Notes: generated by a model not told the origin, from the sequence alone. 64,000 bases of DNA from an uncultured Desulfovibrio sp. (GCF_902477725.1 NZ_CABSIF010000015.1:16265-80264); one strand, 5' to 3'. Shown: positions 45,820 through 53,249, numbered from the stretch's first letter. Numbers and translations are program-made.

Positions 45820-45876
45820 TTGTTATCATCTCATATTTTAGCTATTATACTAAAAAATACAAATAAGAGCTATTAT
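45820..45876 (+). promoter_or_regulatory. hipBA promoter and probable operator
   Basis: TTGTTA (45820-45825) and TATTAT (45843-45848) are separated by 17 bases. TTTTAG-N8-CTAAAA (45836-45855) is an inverted repeat across the -10 box, and AGCTATTAT occurs twice, 28 bases apart (45840, 45868). These are good candidates for HipB binding in autoregulation. Confidence 0.5.
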
Positions 45877-46186
45877 GTTAGACGATATTTTAAAAACTCC
45901 GCAGGAAGTCCGGCTCGGCATCGCCGCCAAGGCGCAGGCCAAACGTCTTGCTCTCAATATGAGCCAGAAAGATTTGGCTGCCCGCAGCGGCGTTTCCCTT
46001 GGCTCTGTGAAGCGCTTTGAAACAACAGGGGAAATCTCGCTCGCGTCCCTGCTGGCTATCGCCCTGATTCTTAACGATCTTGAAGCCTTTTCCGGCTTGT
46101 TCAACCCGCCGCGCCCAGAAAACCTCTTCAAGCCGCAATCCCCAGCACCCCGCAAGCGGGCAGGGAGAAAACGCCATGAATCTTGA
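45875..46186 (+). CDS. hipB: HipB-type antitoxin (XRE-family DNA-binding protein)
   Basis: A 103-residue protein with a central XRE helix-turn-helix (MSQKDLAARSGVSLGSVKRF, residues ~29-48) and a basic Pro/Arg-rich tail. HipB-type antitoxins bind and inhibit the HipA kinase and repress the operon. The gene overlaps hipA by 11 bases and is preceded by a clear promoter with palindromes. Confidence 0.85.
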   Translation: MLDDILKTPQEVRLGIAAKAQAKRLALNMSQKDLAARSGVSLGSVKRFETTGEISLASLLAIALILNDLEAFSGLFNPPRPENLFKPQSPAPRKRAGRKRHES

Positions 46187-47327
46187 CGTGCATCTGCATG
46201 CATACGGCGTACGGCGCCATGTGGGAAAGCTCGCCGCACACAGCAACGCCATTCTGTTTCAGTACGCGCCAGAATTTCTTGATTCGGGCATCAACATTTC
46301 GCCGTTCAGGCTTCCGCTCAGCCCAGAGGTCAAGGAAGACCCCAAGCGCACCTTTGACGGCCTGTTCGGTGTGTTCAACGACAGCCTGCCCGATGGCTGG
46401 GGGCTGCTTTTGCTGGACAGGACATTACGAAAAAAAGGCTCATCGCTCCATGCCTGTCTGCCCTTGCAGCGCCTTGCCATGGTGGGTGCCCACGGCATGG
46501 GCGCGCTGGAGTATACCCCGGCGGCGGAACTGGCAGAAGAAGCCGTTTCTGTGGCGGAACTGGATGCTCTGGCAGAGGAATCGCTGCGGGTTCTGCGCGA
46601 TGCGCCTGTGGATGCGGGGCAACTGGACAAATTTATTCAGCTCAACGGCTCATCCGCAGGGGCCAGACCCAAAATTCTGGTGAACGTTGCCGATGATTAC
46701 CGCATTGTGCCGCAGGGGGCGGGGGAACCTCAAGGAACCCCCTGGATCATCAAATTTCGCTCCGCGCACGAACCGCCAAACACCGGGCTGACGGAATACG
46801 CATATTCCCTGGCGGCCAGAGAAGCCGGGCTGGATATGCCGGAAACGCACCTGTTTCCGTCGGCAACCTCGCCGGGATATTTCGGCGTACAACGCTTTGA
46901 CAGGGTGCATGGCCAAAAGGTGCATGTGCACACCGCCTGCGGCCTGCTGCACGCATCGCACCGCGAACCCTCGCTCACATATGAAAGCCTGCTGCGCCTG
47001 ACGCTGCTGCTCACCAAAGACATGCGCGAAGTGCTTAAAATGGTGCGGCTCTTGGTGTTCAACGTGCGCTCCGGCAACAGGGACGACCACTCCAAAAACT
47101 TTTCCTTTCTGCTGAACAGGGAAAACCAGTGGCGCATGGCCCCGGTCTATGACCTTACACCGTCAGATGGCATTAACGGGGAACAAACCTGTATGGTCAA
47201 TAACAAGGGCAAGGATATAACCGAAAAGGATTTTTTGGTGGCCGCCGCAACTGTGGATGTAGACGCTAGGACAGTGCGCGAAATTATACAGCAGGTGGAC
47301 GCGGCTTTGGCCGGGGTGAAGAAGTAA
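46176..47327 (+). CDS. hipA: HipA-type serine/threonine kinase toxin
   Basis: The 383-residue product matches the HipA family: N-subdomain segments FDGLFGVFNDSLPDGWG and PKILVN, the nucleotide-binding lysine in PWIIKFRS, TEYAYSLAAREAGLDMPET, GYFGVQRFDR and the catalytic loop GNRDDHSKNFSFLL with the following APVYDLTPS. HipA toxins phosphorylate glutamyl-tRNA synthetase or other tRNA synthetases and stop growth; the target here is unknown. ATG 46176 has GGGAG nine bases upstream. Catalytic residues look intact. The pair may stabilise the element or add phage defence (inference). Confidence 0.9.
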   Translation: MNLDVHLHAYGVRRHVGKLAAHSNAILFQYAPEFLDSGINISPFRLPLSPEVKEDPKRTFDGLFGVFNDSLPDGWGLLLLDRTLRKKGSSLHACLPLQRLAMVGAHGMGALEYTPAAELAEEAVSVAELDALAEESLRVLRDAPVDAGQLDKFIQLNGSSAGARPKILVNVADDYRIVPQGAGEPQGTPWIIKFRSAHEPPNTGLTEYAYSLAAREAGLDMPETHLFPSATSPGYFGVQRFDRVHGQKVHVHTACGLLHASHREPSLTYESLLRLTLLLTKDMREVLKMVRLLVFNVRSGNRDDHSKNFSFLLNRENQWRMAPVYDLTPSDGINGEQTCMVNNKGKDITEKDFLVAAATVDVDARTVREIIQQVDAALAGVKK

Positions 47328-47405
47328 GGTGCTCAAATGCGCTGGAAAGAGGCCGCCTGAGTGACAAATGGGAAATTCCGCAAGCAGCCTGAGAACTGCT
47401 CATAA

Positions 47406-47434
47406 AGGAAACGCCAGAAAAAAACATCCGGTTT
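47406..47434 (+). repeat. Internal copy of an element-end repeat
   Basis: AGGAAACGCCA (47406-47416) followed after 7 bases by ACATCCGGTTT. The right end of the element has the same AGGAAACGCCA (52650-52660) followed by TGTCCGG and TATCCGGTTT. It may mark the old left end of a smaller element, before cargo was added. Confidence 0.4.
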
Positions 47435-47461
47435 GATATCTGATTTTCACAGCGCGAAAGA

Positions 47462-47498
47462 AGGCTGCCATGCGGTCACGCATAGCAGCCTGTATTTA
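47462..47498 (-). terminator. Hairpin between hipA and the mob operon
   Basis: AGGCTGC and ATGCG pair with GCAGCCT and CGCAT (one mismatch), loop GTCA. On the minus strand it is followed by TCTTTC, fitting termination of the mob transcript; hipBA may use it from the other side. Confidence 0.55.
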
Positions 47499-47539
47499 TT
47501 AACTGGCTGGGATGATAGCCTAAACATCTACGGCAATAC

Positions 47540-48007
47540 TCAATGACCTAGCCAGCGGAGAAACAAAAACAGAAGCATAAAAGCAATCGCTGTGCATCCA
47601 GAAGTTACACTCGCCAACCACCACGTATCACCCCGCAATTCCTTGCCGTAACCATCCATTTCTGCACGCGATTTATCAAAATATTCCTTAGAGGCGATTG
47701 CCGCCGCCTCGCACTTTGCCAAGCATTGCTCCATACGCGCCCGGTGCTGATTCAAAACCTCAACGGGATAATCCCTTACTTGGTGAGCTGCGGTTCCGAT
47801 CTCCCGTGCGGCCTGAGAGGTACTTCTCTGCAATTCTCGTAAAAGCTGAATCAGCTCCTGTGAGTTCTTGATTCGTGCTTCCTCCTGCAAGCTCAGAACC
47901 ATCAGGCTTGCTTCTAGCCTTGTTTGATCTATCTCGCTCGATGGGGATGGTGGCGTTGTCGCTTCCGATGCCCTGCTCATGCTCTTCAATTCGTCTATCT
48001 TGCTCAT
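47540..48007 (-). CDS. MbeB-like mobilization accessory protein
   Basis: A 155-residue protein: a helical, charged body (EEARIKNSQELIQLLRELQR) and a C-terminal membrane helix (LASVTSGCTAIAFMLLFLFL). Its first 250 bases lie inside the 3' end of the relaxase gene in another frame, the same nested layout as mbeB in mbeA of ColE1 plasmids. MbeB-type proteins stabilise the relaxosome and bring it to the membrane. The sequence resemblance is moderate; the gene arrangement is the main evidence. A remnant of a second copy lies at 45715-45785. Confidence 0.65.
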   Translation of the reverse strand: MSKIDELKSMSRASEATTPPSPSSEIDQTRLEASLMVLSLQEEARIKNSQELIQLLRELQRSTSQAAREIGTAAHQVRDYPVEVLNQHRARMEQCLAKCEAAAIASKEYFDKSRAEMDGYGKELRGDTWWLASVTSGCTAIAFMLLFLFLRWLGH

Positions 48008-48746
48008 GGAGTAATCCTCTAAGTTGCAATGCGCCCCATGTGTACCCTTTGCCGAGCTTGCTGCCCTTGAACGTCACATCACCAAGCGCAAAGCTGATCC
48101 CCGAAACAAATCCGGTGGAGGCTTTATTTAAACGCACGGTCACGCCCTGGGCTGCCAACTGCTGGCAAAACGCATCCAACGCAATTTTCTGCGTAAGGGC
48201 CGCATCAATTATTTTTTGTAGGTTCATGCGGGTGGAGGCCTCGCCAGTACGCAGGGCGTGCTCAATCTCCCCTTTCGTAAGGGCTGCCCGCAACGTTTCC
48301 CGGCTTGAGCGCACTTGCCGAAGAGAAAACCGTTGCTCCAGCTCCCGCATGATTTTTTCTTGTCGCCTGTAGTCGTGCGCGTCACTCACCACTTTTCCAT
48401 CCAGCGCAATTCTGTTCACCAGAATATGAATGTGTGCGTGCGCCGCGTCTGTATGTCGGCTAATGACATATTGATTGTTTACAAAGCCCATGCCCTGAAG
48501 CCACGAATGCGCGGCCTCACACCACTGCTCATCTGACAAGGATTCTTCCGGGTGTAGGCTCAGGCTCACATGGCAAACTGCTTTGGACAAATTCGGCCTC
48601 AAGGCGCGGATAGCCCCGAATTCCGCAGCAAGGGCGCGTGGAGTGCGGCCCGCCATATTGGTTTCAAGCAACAGGCTTTTGTGGGGCTGCAAATCGTAGG
48701 CTGCCGCCCCACGAAAGCCCTTGCCCTTGATGCACTTGGCTATCAA
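47760..48746 (-). CDS. Relaxase/mobilization nuclease (MobA/VirD2-like)
   Basis: A 328-residue relaxase that nicks oriT and leads DNA transfer. The N-terminal domain has IAKCIKGKGFRGAAAYDL, with candidate catalytic Tyr near residue 17, a second motif (CHVSLSLHPEESLSDEQW) and the metal-binding motif HTDAAHAHIHILVNRI with three histidines. The C-terminal third overlaps the mbeB-like gene. The start is TTG 48746: it overlaps the mobC stop (TTGA), has AGGGGA upstream and removes an unlikely leader. No primase domain is visible. The exact MOB class was not determined. Confidence 0.87.
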   Translation of the reverse strand: MIAKCIKGKGFRGAAAYDLQPHKSLLLETNMAGRTPRALAAEFGAIRALRPNLSKAVCHVSLSLHPEESLSDEQWCEAAHSWLQGMGFVNNQYVISRHTDAAHAHIHILVNRIALDGKVVSDAHDYRRQEKIMRELEQRFSLRQVRSSRETLRAALTKGEIEHALRTGEASTRMNLQKIIDAALTQKIALDAFCQQLAAQGVTVRLNKASTGFVSGISFALGDVTFKGSKLGKGYTWGALQLRGLLHEQDRRIEEHEQGIGSDNATIPIERDRSNKARSKPDGSELAGGSTNQELTGADSAFTRIAEKYLSGRTGDRNRSSPSKGLSR

Positions 48747-49150
48747 GGCACTTCCCCTGCCACTAGCGGCATGCTGCCAGCAACCCCCATCAGCGAAGCT
48801 TGCAAGCACATGATCTGGCTAAGCAGCTCCCTTAACAGCCCGAAGGGAACAGCCGTTCGCCCCGCATTGGCTGCCTTGGCGATTTGGTTGAGATTTACGC
48901 CCAACCGCGCAAGCTCGCCGTAGGCCTTGCGGTTAATCTCTGGCACAGGGGGAAGCGGCATGCGTTTGCTTAATGCTGCTGTGCGCAACCACTGCGCAGG
49001 GCTCATGCCCATGTGCCGCGCGCGAAGCTGAAGCGCCTCCCACTCTGCCGGATTAACGCGCACCCCGATTGTCATGTGGCGCACCTTTATGGGGTCGCCC
49101 TTTGGGCGTCCACTTTTTCGGGGGGCGTGTTTGCGCGACTCAGCAAGCAT
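48743..49150 (-). CDS. mobC: MobC-type relaxosome accessory protein
   Basis: A 135-residue basic DNA-binding protein with the ribbon-helix-helix-like opening (VRHMTIGVRVNPAEWEAL) and the MobC signature near its C-terminus (ELARLGVNLNQIAKAAN). It helps the relaxase melt and nick oriT. ATG 49150 has AAGGAG seven bases upstream. Its stop overlaps the relaxase start, so the two are translationally coupled. Confidence 0.85.
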   Translation of the reverse strand: MLAESRKHAPRKSGRPKGDPIKVRHMTIGVRVNPAEWEALQLRARHMGMSPAQWLRTAALSKRMPLPPVPEINRKAYGELARLGVNLNQIAKAANAGRTAVPFGLLRELLSQIMCLQASLMGVAGSMPLVAGEVP

Positions 49151-49323
49151 AGGCGCGCTCCTTTTGCCGTGAAGCGGCAATGTGCTTTGACGCCTCGCAG
49201 AGCAAGCCGTTTGAGCGAAGCGAAAACATGGCTTGCTTCAAGCCATCTGACGCGGGGGAGGCGATATTTTGCAAAGCTGTCCCACTGTCCCTGTCCTTAG
49301 GGGTGGGACGGTGGGACACGGCG
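49151..49323. other. Candidate origin of transfer (oriT)
   Basis: The gap between repA and mobC contains GTCCCACTGTCCC (49279-49291) paired with GGGACGGTGGGAC (49305-49317), a 13-bp inverted repeat with one G-T pair, and CTTAGGGG in the loop. No T run follows. Position just upstream of mobC-mobA and the imperfect inverted repeat fit oriT; no nick consensus could be confirmed. Confidence 0.4.
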
Positions 49324-50277
49324 TTAATAACGAACAGCACCAGCATCGCCGCCCTCCTCCAGCTTCTTCTTGAGCCGATGAACCACAGACTTGCTCACGC
49401 CCATTTCATCGGCGCAATCCCGAATGGAGAAGCCCTCAGCCAAGAGCTGCTTCAATTGCTCGGCCTGAACATTGACAAGCTCGTTCACATCCCAAATGAG
49501 CTGATTCCCTTCACTGCGCAGATGCACCTCAAAGGGCATTGCATCCTCACCCACAATTCCCCGCGCCTTGGTCAAATGGACTTCAAACCGCGCACCTTCG
49601 GCAACGCTGTAGGTTGTGGGCCTCCGTAAGCTTATGACCGTGTCCATGATGTCTTCGCGTGCCGAGGTTCCGCGCTGATCGCCCGATTTGCCCGCGTGAT
49701 GCACCAGCAAAACAGCCATACCCCGCCGCCGCAAATCCAATAGCCAGGTCTGCATGGGCGTCCAAGATTGTGATTCATTTTCTTTGCCAGTGCGGCAAAG
49801 GGTGGCGAGGTTGTCTAAAACCAGTAAATCGACTCCAGCAAGAAATGGTTCAAGAGCCTGCTGCCCGTAGGTTGTTGCCAAGTCCGGCATGGGCCGCGAT
49901 TGAATGTCGGGGGTGATAATGGAGAAGTTCTGCATCGCATGGGGCGGCGCAGCCATGCCCGTTGCCAGAGCCGCCAGACGCTCTTGCATGGAGATGGCGG
50001 GCATTTCACCATCCACATACAAAACGCGCCGAGCCTTGGGAGCATGCCAGTTGAACAGGGACAACCCACCAGCCACAGACAGGGACATGTGCAACGCCGT
50101 AAAGGTCTTGCCTATGCCCCGCTTTGCAACGAGCATGACTATCCCCTGCTCAGGAATTACCGGGTGCAGAAGGTAGTCGCGCTCGGGCAAGGTGCTTAAA
50201 AGAAATTCCTCCATACTGATCGCCTTCAATGGGGGAAGATTATTTTGTGAGCCGAGAGGGACATATGGGGAGGTCAT
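49324..50277 (-). CDS. RepA-like hexameric helicase/ATPase (AAA_25)
   Basis: A 317-residue protein with Walker A AKRGIGKTFTALHMSL near residue 52, Walker B LLVLDNLATL near 150 and the downstream sensor VLLVHHAGKSG, as in RSF1010 RepA and related RecA-fold helicases. The last ~45 residues form a helix-turn-helix (FSIRDCADEMGVSKSVVHRL). It probably supports replication of the excised element or its regulation. Its start overlaps the AlpA-like stop by four bases. Confidence 0.82.
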   Translation of the reverse strand: MTSPYVPLGSQNNLPPLKAISMEEFLLSTLPERDYLLHPVIPEQGIVMLVAKRGIGKTFTALHMSLSVAGGLSLFNWHAPKARRVLYVDGEMPAISMQERLAALATGMAAPPHAMQNFSIITPDIQSRPMPDLATTYGQQALEPFLAGVDLLVLDNLATLCRTGKENESQSWTPMQTWLLDLRRRGMAVLLVHHAGKSGDQRGTSAREDIMDTVISLRRPTTYSVAEGARFEVHLTKARGIVGEDAMPFEVHLRSEGNQLIWDVNELVNVQAEQLKQLLAEGFSIRDCADEMGVSKSVVHRLKKKLEEGGDAGAVRY

Positions 50278-50504
50278 GCGGCGTCCCCTCCTTCCACATT
50301 GCTGATCAGCGCCCGAATATCTTCAACGCGCCAAACGGTGGTACGCGGCCCTAACTTCACAGGGGTGGGATAGCGCCCTTTTTTGACGCCTTCCCACCAG
50401 CTTGTTTTGCCAATGGGCAGCACTTGGAGAATTTGCGACAAACGAACAAACCCCTCGTCAGGCAGGTAGTCTCGTTGCCGATACAAAAAATCGACTTTTG
50501 CCAT
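50274..50504 (-). CDS. AlpA-like helix-turn-helix regulator
   Basis: A 76-residue protein with a MerR/AlpA-type winged helix: RLSQILQVLPIGKTSWWEGV, KKGRYPTPVKLGPRT and VWRVEDIRALI. AlpA-type proteins activate integrase or excision of P4-like elements. It is translated with the RepA-like gene (4-base overlap). A GGAG ribosome site is located nine bases before the ATG at 50504. Confidence 0.82.
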   Translation of the reverse strand: MAKVDFLYRQRDYLPDEGFVRLSQILQVLPIGKTSWWEGVKKGRYPTPVKLGPRTTVWRVEDIRALISNVEGGDAA

Positions 50505-50543
50505 AACGGCTCCTGAGGTTTACGGGCCGTTATGAAATGAAAA

Positions 50544-50569
50544 CGGCCCATGTTGGAGAACATGGGCCG
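50544..50569 (-). terminator. Terminator of the integrase operon
   Basis: An 11-bp stem CGGCCCATGTT / AACATGGGCCG with a 4-nt loop; on the minus strand TTTTCATTTC follows. It lies about 95 bases beyond the stop of the 50665 gene. A competing stem GGGCCGTT / AACGGCCC (50524-50549) overlaps it. Confidence 0.65.
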
Positions 50570-50664
50570 ATTGTGGGCGAGGACAGATGCAATATCGTCA
50601 AGAGCTTTAGCTGATAGTTATTCCAAAAAAAGTGATCATAATTTATAAAAAAATGATGATTCTG

Positions 50665-51432
50665 CTATATTTTATGCCTCCACTTCCTTCCCCGCCCCCG
50701 AAGGGTATTGGTGTTCTGCTTGCCGTCAGTTGAGATGAGCCTCCCCATCATGGCGTCACCAATCTTGGCAAATGCTTGGTCGACACTTTGGGTTAGCGCA
50801 AATGGATTGTCCTGCCCCAGAGATCTAAGTTCCTTAATATACATTTCTATTTCTTCGATGGATGACTTTTTAGCAGCAACTGTATCTTTAGAAAAAAATT
50901 GTGGATAGAGCTTGTCATCAGGAATTGGGCTGCCAGGATTTCTAAATATATATCCATTAGTGGCATTAATAATTTCATGCTCATCACAGTATGAATCAAA
51001 TCCATTACTGCTAGAGAGATCGAACATCATTTTAAATGTCGAGAGCATGTGAATAAAATTTTCAGCAACTATGCCCAAATTTTTTTCACAGGTGATGATA
51101 ACATCGTCCCTAGAAGATGCAGGCACATAAGAAATATATTTATATTCATTTTCAATATTCTCAACATGCTGTTCAAGAACAACAATATTTGAATATGTAT
51201 TAGTTAAAGAATCATAATCCCATGATGCCATTTTCATTTCTGAGAGAATTGCACAGAAATTACCGCTATTATTTTTTGCAATACTTTCAAGAGTGTACAA
51301 TACAAGTGATTTGCGGCAAATGAATTTATAGATTGCATTATGTGAATCATGAGGCCACCTAAGAAGGAGCTTACTAATAGGCAATATTTCTGATAGAGAT
51401 AAAAATTTCTGATTATAATCAACAGTCAACAT
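50665..51432 (-). CDS. Unknown AT-rich accessory gene coupled to the integrase
   Basis: A 255-residue protein of no recognised family. It is mostly helical and acidic, with short aromatic stretches (LLLRWPHDSHNAIYKFICRK), no signal peptide and no membrane helix. The C-terminus is basic (RGRGRKWRHKI). Its ATG at 51432 lies inside the last codons of the integrase gene (14-base overlap), so it is translated after integrase. Base composition is far more AT-rich than the integrase and mob genes. Cargo genes next to integrases are often defence or immunity genes, but nothing in the sequence proves such a role. Confidence 0.7.
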   Translation of the reverse strand: MLTVDYNQKFLSLSEILPISKLLLRWPHDSHNAIYKFICRKSLVLYTLESIAKNNSGNFCAILSEMKMASWDYDSLTNTYSNIVVLEQHVENIENEYKYISYVPASSRDDVIITCEKNLGIVAENFIHMLSTFKMMFDLSSSNGFDSYCDEHEIINATNGYIFRNPGSPIPDDKLYPQFFSKDTVAAKKSSIEEIEMYIKELRSLGQDNPFALTQSVDQAFAKIGDAMMGRLISTDGKQNTNTLRGRGRKWRHKI

Positions 51433-52612
51433 GATAGCCCCCTCTCAGTTCATCTAAATAATCAGCCCATGCTTGCATCATCTGCCGCCGTTCCGGCAAA
51501 AACTCCGCATGATTGTATGCCGCTCGAATTTTATTGCGCTCACCGTGGGCAAGTTGGCGCTCGATAGCGTCCCTGTTCCAGCCAAGCTCGTTAAGCAGGG
51601 TTGAAGCCATCGCCCTAAAGCCATGCCCACATATTTCTTCCTTGGCGTATCCAATCCGGCGCAACGCCACGTTAATGGTATTGTCAGACATTGGGCGGGA
51701 TGCCGTTCGTACTGAGGGAAAAAGGTATTTTCCATCCCCAGTGAGCGGCTGCAATTCATGGAGGATATTCAGGGCTTGAGTTGAGAGCGGCACAATATGC
51801 AAAGAGCGCATTTTGGTTTTATGCGCCGGAATGCGCCATTCGGCAGCCGCCAAATTGAACTCGCTCCACTCTGCGTTGCGCAGTTCACCAGGGCGCACAA
51901 AAACCAAGGGGGCCAGCCGCAGGGCGCAATACACGATTGCCGAGGCTGCACAGCCGTCTATGGCTTGCATGAGCCTGCCAACTTCTTGTGGATCAGTGAT
52001 GGTAGGACGGTGCTGCTTCTTGGGTGTCGCGCAAGCTCCTATGAGGTCTGCGGCAACGTCCCGCTCTGCCTTGCCTGTGGCAATGGCATAACGAAAAATC
52101 ATGGAGCAAAGCCCACGCACTCGGCGCGTGACCTCAAGAGCACCTCTGGCTTCAATGCGGCGAAGGCATCCCAAAAGTTCCGGCGCGGAAATTTCCCCGA
52201 TGGGCTTCTCTCCGATGTAGGGGAAAATATTCATCTCCAGACGCCGAAGATTCAATTCCGCGTGGCCTTCTGTCCACCGATGGGCGTTTTTCTGCGCCCA
52301 CTCACGCGCTACAGACTCAAAGAACTTGTCTGGAGCTACGGCGGCTTTTTGCTCACGCACCAGCGCCACAGGGTCAACGCCGTCTTTAATCATGCGCCGC
52401 TTATCATCACGGCGCGAACGAGCTTCAGCCAGAGATATTAGGGGGTATTCACCGAGGGAAAGACGATTTTCCTTGGAGTCGATCCAGTAACGGAGACGCC
52501 AATACTTTTTGCCCGAAGGCTTTATCTCCAGATAAAGCCCATCTGCGTCTTTGAGGGTATAAATTTTCTCGCGGGGCTTGGCCTTTTTGATGGCCATATC
52601 GCTTAGAGCCAT
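51419..52612 (-). CDS. P4-type tyrosine integrase
   Basis: The 397-residue product has the N-terminal arm-binding DUF4102 domain (LYLEIKPSGKKYWRLRYWID), a core-binding domain (~100-200) and the catalytic domain with all expected residues: RPGELRNAEWSE (Arg 1), HKTKMRSLHIVPL (Lys), HGFRAMASTLLNEL (His-x-x-Arg), LAHGERN and the tyrosine nucleophile in RAAYNHAEF. It integrates at tRNA 3' ends; here it lies about 190 bases from tRNA-Ser, pointing away. ATG 52612 has GGGAGGAA upstream. Function should be intact. Confidence 0.93.
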   Translation of the reverse strand: MALSDMAIKKAKPREKIYTLKDADGLYLEIKPSGKKYWRLRYWIDSKENRLSLGEYPLISLAEARSRRDDKRRMIKDGVDPVALVREQKAAVAPDKFFESVAREWAQKNAHRWTEGHAELNLRRLEMNIFPYIGEKPIGEISAPELLGCLRRIEARGALEVTRRVRGLCSMIFRYAIATGKAERDVAADLIGACATPKKQHRPTITDPQEVGRLMQAIDGCAASAIVYCALRLAPLVFVRPGELRNAEWSEFNLAAAEWRIPAHKTKMRSLHIVPLSTQALNILHELQPLTGDGKYLFPSVRTASRPMSDNTINVALRRIGYAKEEICGHGFRAMASTLLNELGWNRDAIERQLAHGERNKIRAAYNHAEFLPERRQMMQAWADYLDELRGGYHVDC

Positions 52613-52630
52613 AAGCGTTTCCTCCCTAGA

Positions 52631-52730
52631 CCGGACATCTTTTGGACATAGGAAACGCCAAAATAAAAAATGTCCGGCGCAGTATCCGGTTTAAGCTCGG
52701 CTTTGAGCGTTTTTTACCGGACATCGTCGG
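52631..52730. repeat. Integrase arm-site cluster at the right end
   Basis: Several copies of CCGGACAT or its complement: 52631-52638, 52670-52677, 52718-52725, plus TATCCGG at 52683. AATGTCCGG-N5-TATCCG at 52669 repeats the left-end site at 39350. Spacing and position between integrase and attR fit arm-type binding sites. Confidence 0.5.
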
Positions 52731-52739
52731 ACAAAGTAA

Positions 52740-52787
52740 AACTCCGAATTCGGCTACTGTCAACGACTAGCGGACGAATTCGGAGTT
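52740..52787 (-). terminator. Terminator of tRNA-Ser
   Basis: A 13-bp stem AACTCCGAATTCG / CGAATTCGGAGTT with a 22-nt loop. On the minus strand it starts 16 bases after the tRNA CCA and ends in TTTTAC. Confidence 0.65.
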
Positions 52788-52802
52788 CCTTGAATCATCA
52801 TA

Positions 52803-52896
52803 TGGCGGAGAGGGTGGGATTCGAACCCACGTAGGAGCTATTAACCCCTAACTCGATTTCGAGTCGAGCGCGTTACGGCCGCTTCGCTACCTCTCC
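52803..52896 (-). tRNA. tRNA-Ser (CGA)
   Basis: A 94-nt class II tRNA with acceptor GGAGAGG / CCTCTCC, discriminator G and encoded CCA. The anticodon loop CTCGAAA within stem CTCGA/TCGAG reads CGA. A long variable arm is present. Its 3' part contains the right copy of the element attachment repeat (52810-52825). Confidence 0.95.
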
Positions 52897-53249
52897 GCAG
52901 GCCACAAAGGGCGTTGGGTGCCCCGCTTGCAGCCGAAGGCGGTATATAGCCTATCTTTGGATGAAAGGCAATGCTTCTGATTCACAAAGGCGCGCCGCCT
53001 CAGCGGTTTGCCCCAACATAGCAAAAAACATCTGTGAGGCCCTTATTCACGCCGCCACGGTTGGCAAACCGAAGGCCGAGCCTCAAGAGCGTGGGCAGCA
53101 ACGCCCTGAACGGCAGATCATCTGTACTGATGGGCAGAAAGACAGAGCCAAAATTTTCACCCTCGCTTAACCTGTTAGCGTGCTCGGCGCGTAGGCACAA
53201 TCCGTGAACCCGGCCTGACCGCAGGCTCCATCAAACACAGCTCCCGCCC
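52897..53249. other. Gene-free region upstream of tRNA-Ser
   Basis: Holds the tRNA-Ser promoter. Short frames on both strands (for example 52961-53170) have no ribosome site or family features. Nothing else seen. Confidence 0.5.

Larger units (their letters stand above)
39281..52825. mobile_element. Integrative mobilizable element inserted at tRNA-Ser, carrying a STAND nuclease and hipBA
   Basis: Bounds are set by a direct repeat: GAGGGTGGGATTCGAA at 39284-39299 and again in the 3' part of tRNA-Ser at 52810-52825 (18 of 19 bp including the flanking GGt/GGa). The integrase gene lies beside the tRNA. Contents, right to left: integrase, AT-rich unknown gene, AlpA-like activator, RepA-like ATPase, mobC, relaxase with nested mbeB-like gene, hipA/hipB, a mob gene remnant and the 5.8-kb nuclease-NTPase gene. 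There is no visible type IV secretion system, so transfer would need a helper. Base composition is uneven: the 39.3-45.6 and 50.6-51.4 kb parts are AT-rich, hipBA and mob genes are not, which suggests assembly from several sources. Confidence 0.82.

Noticed and set aside
52961..53170. 69-codon plus-strand frame beside tRNA-Ser
   Set aside because: No ribosome site and no recognisable sequence features; the minus-strand frame here is equally poor.
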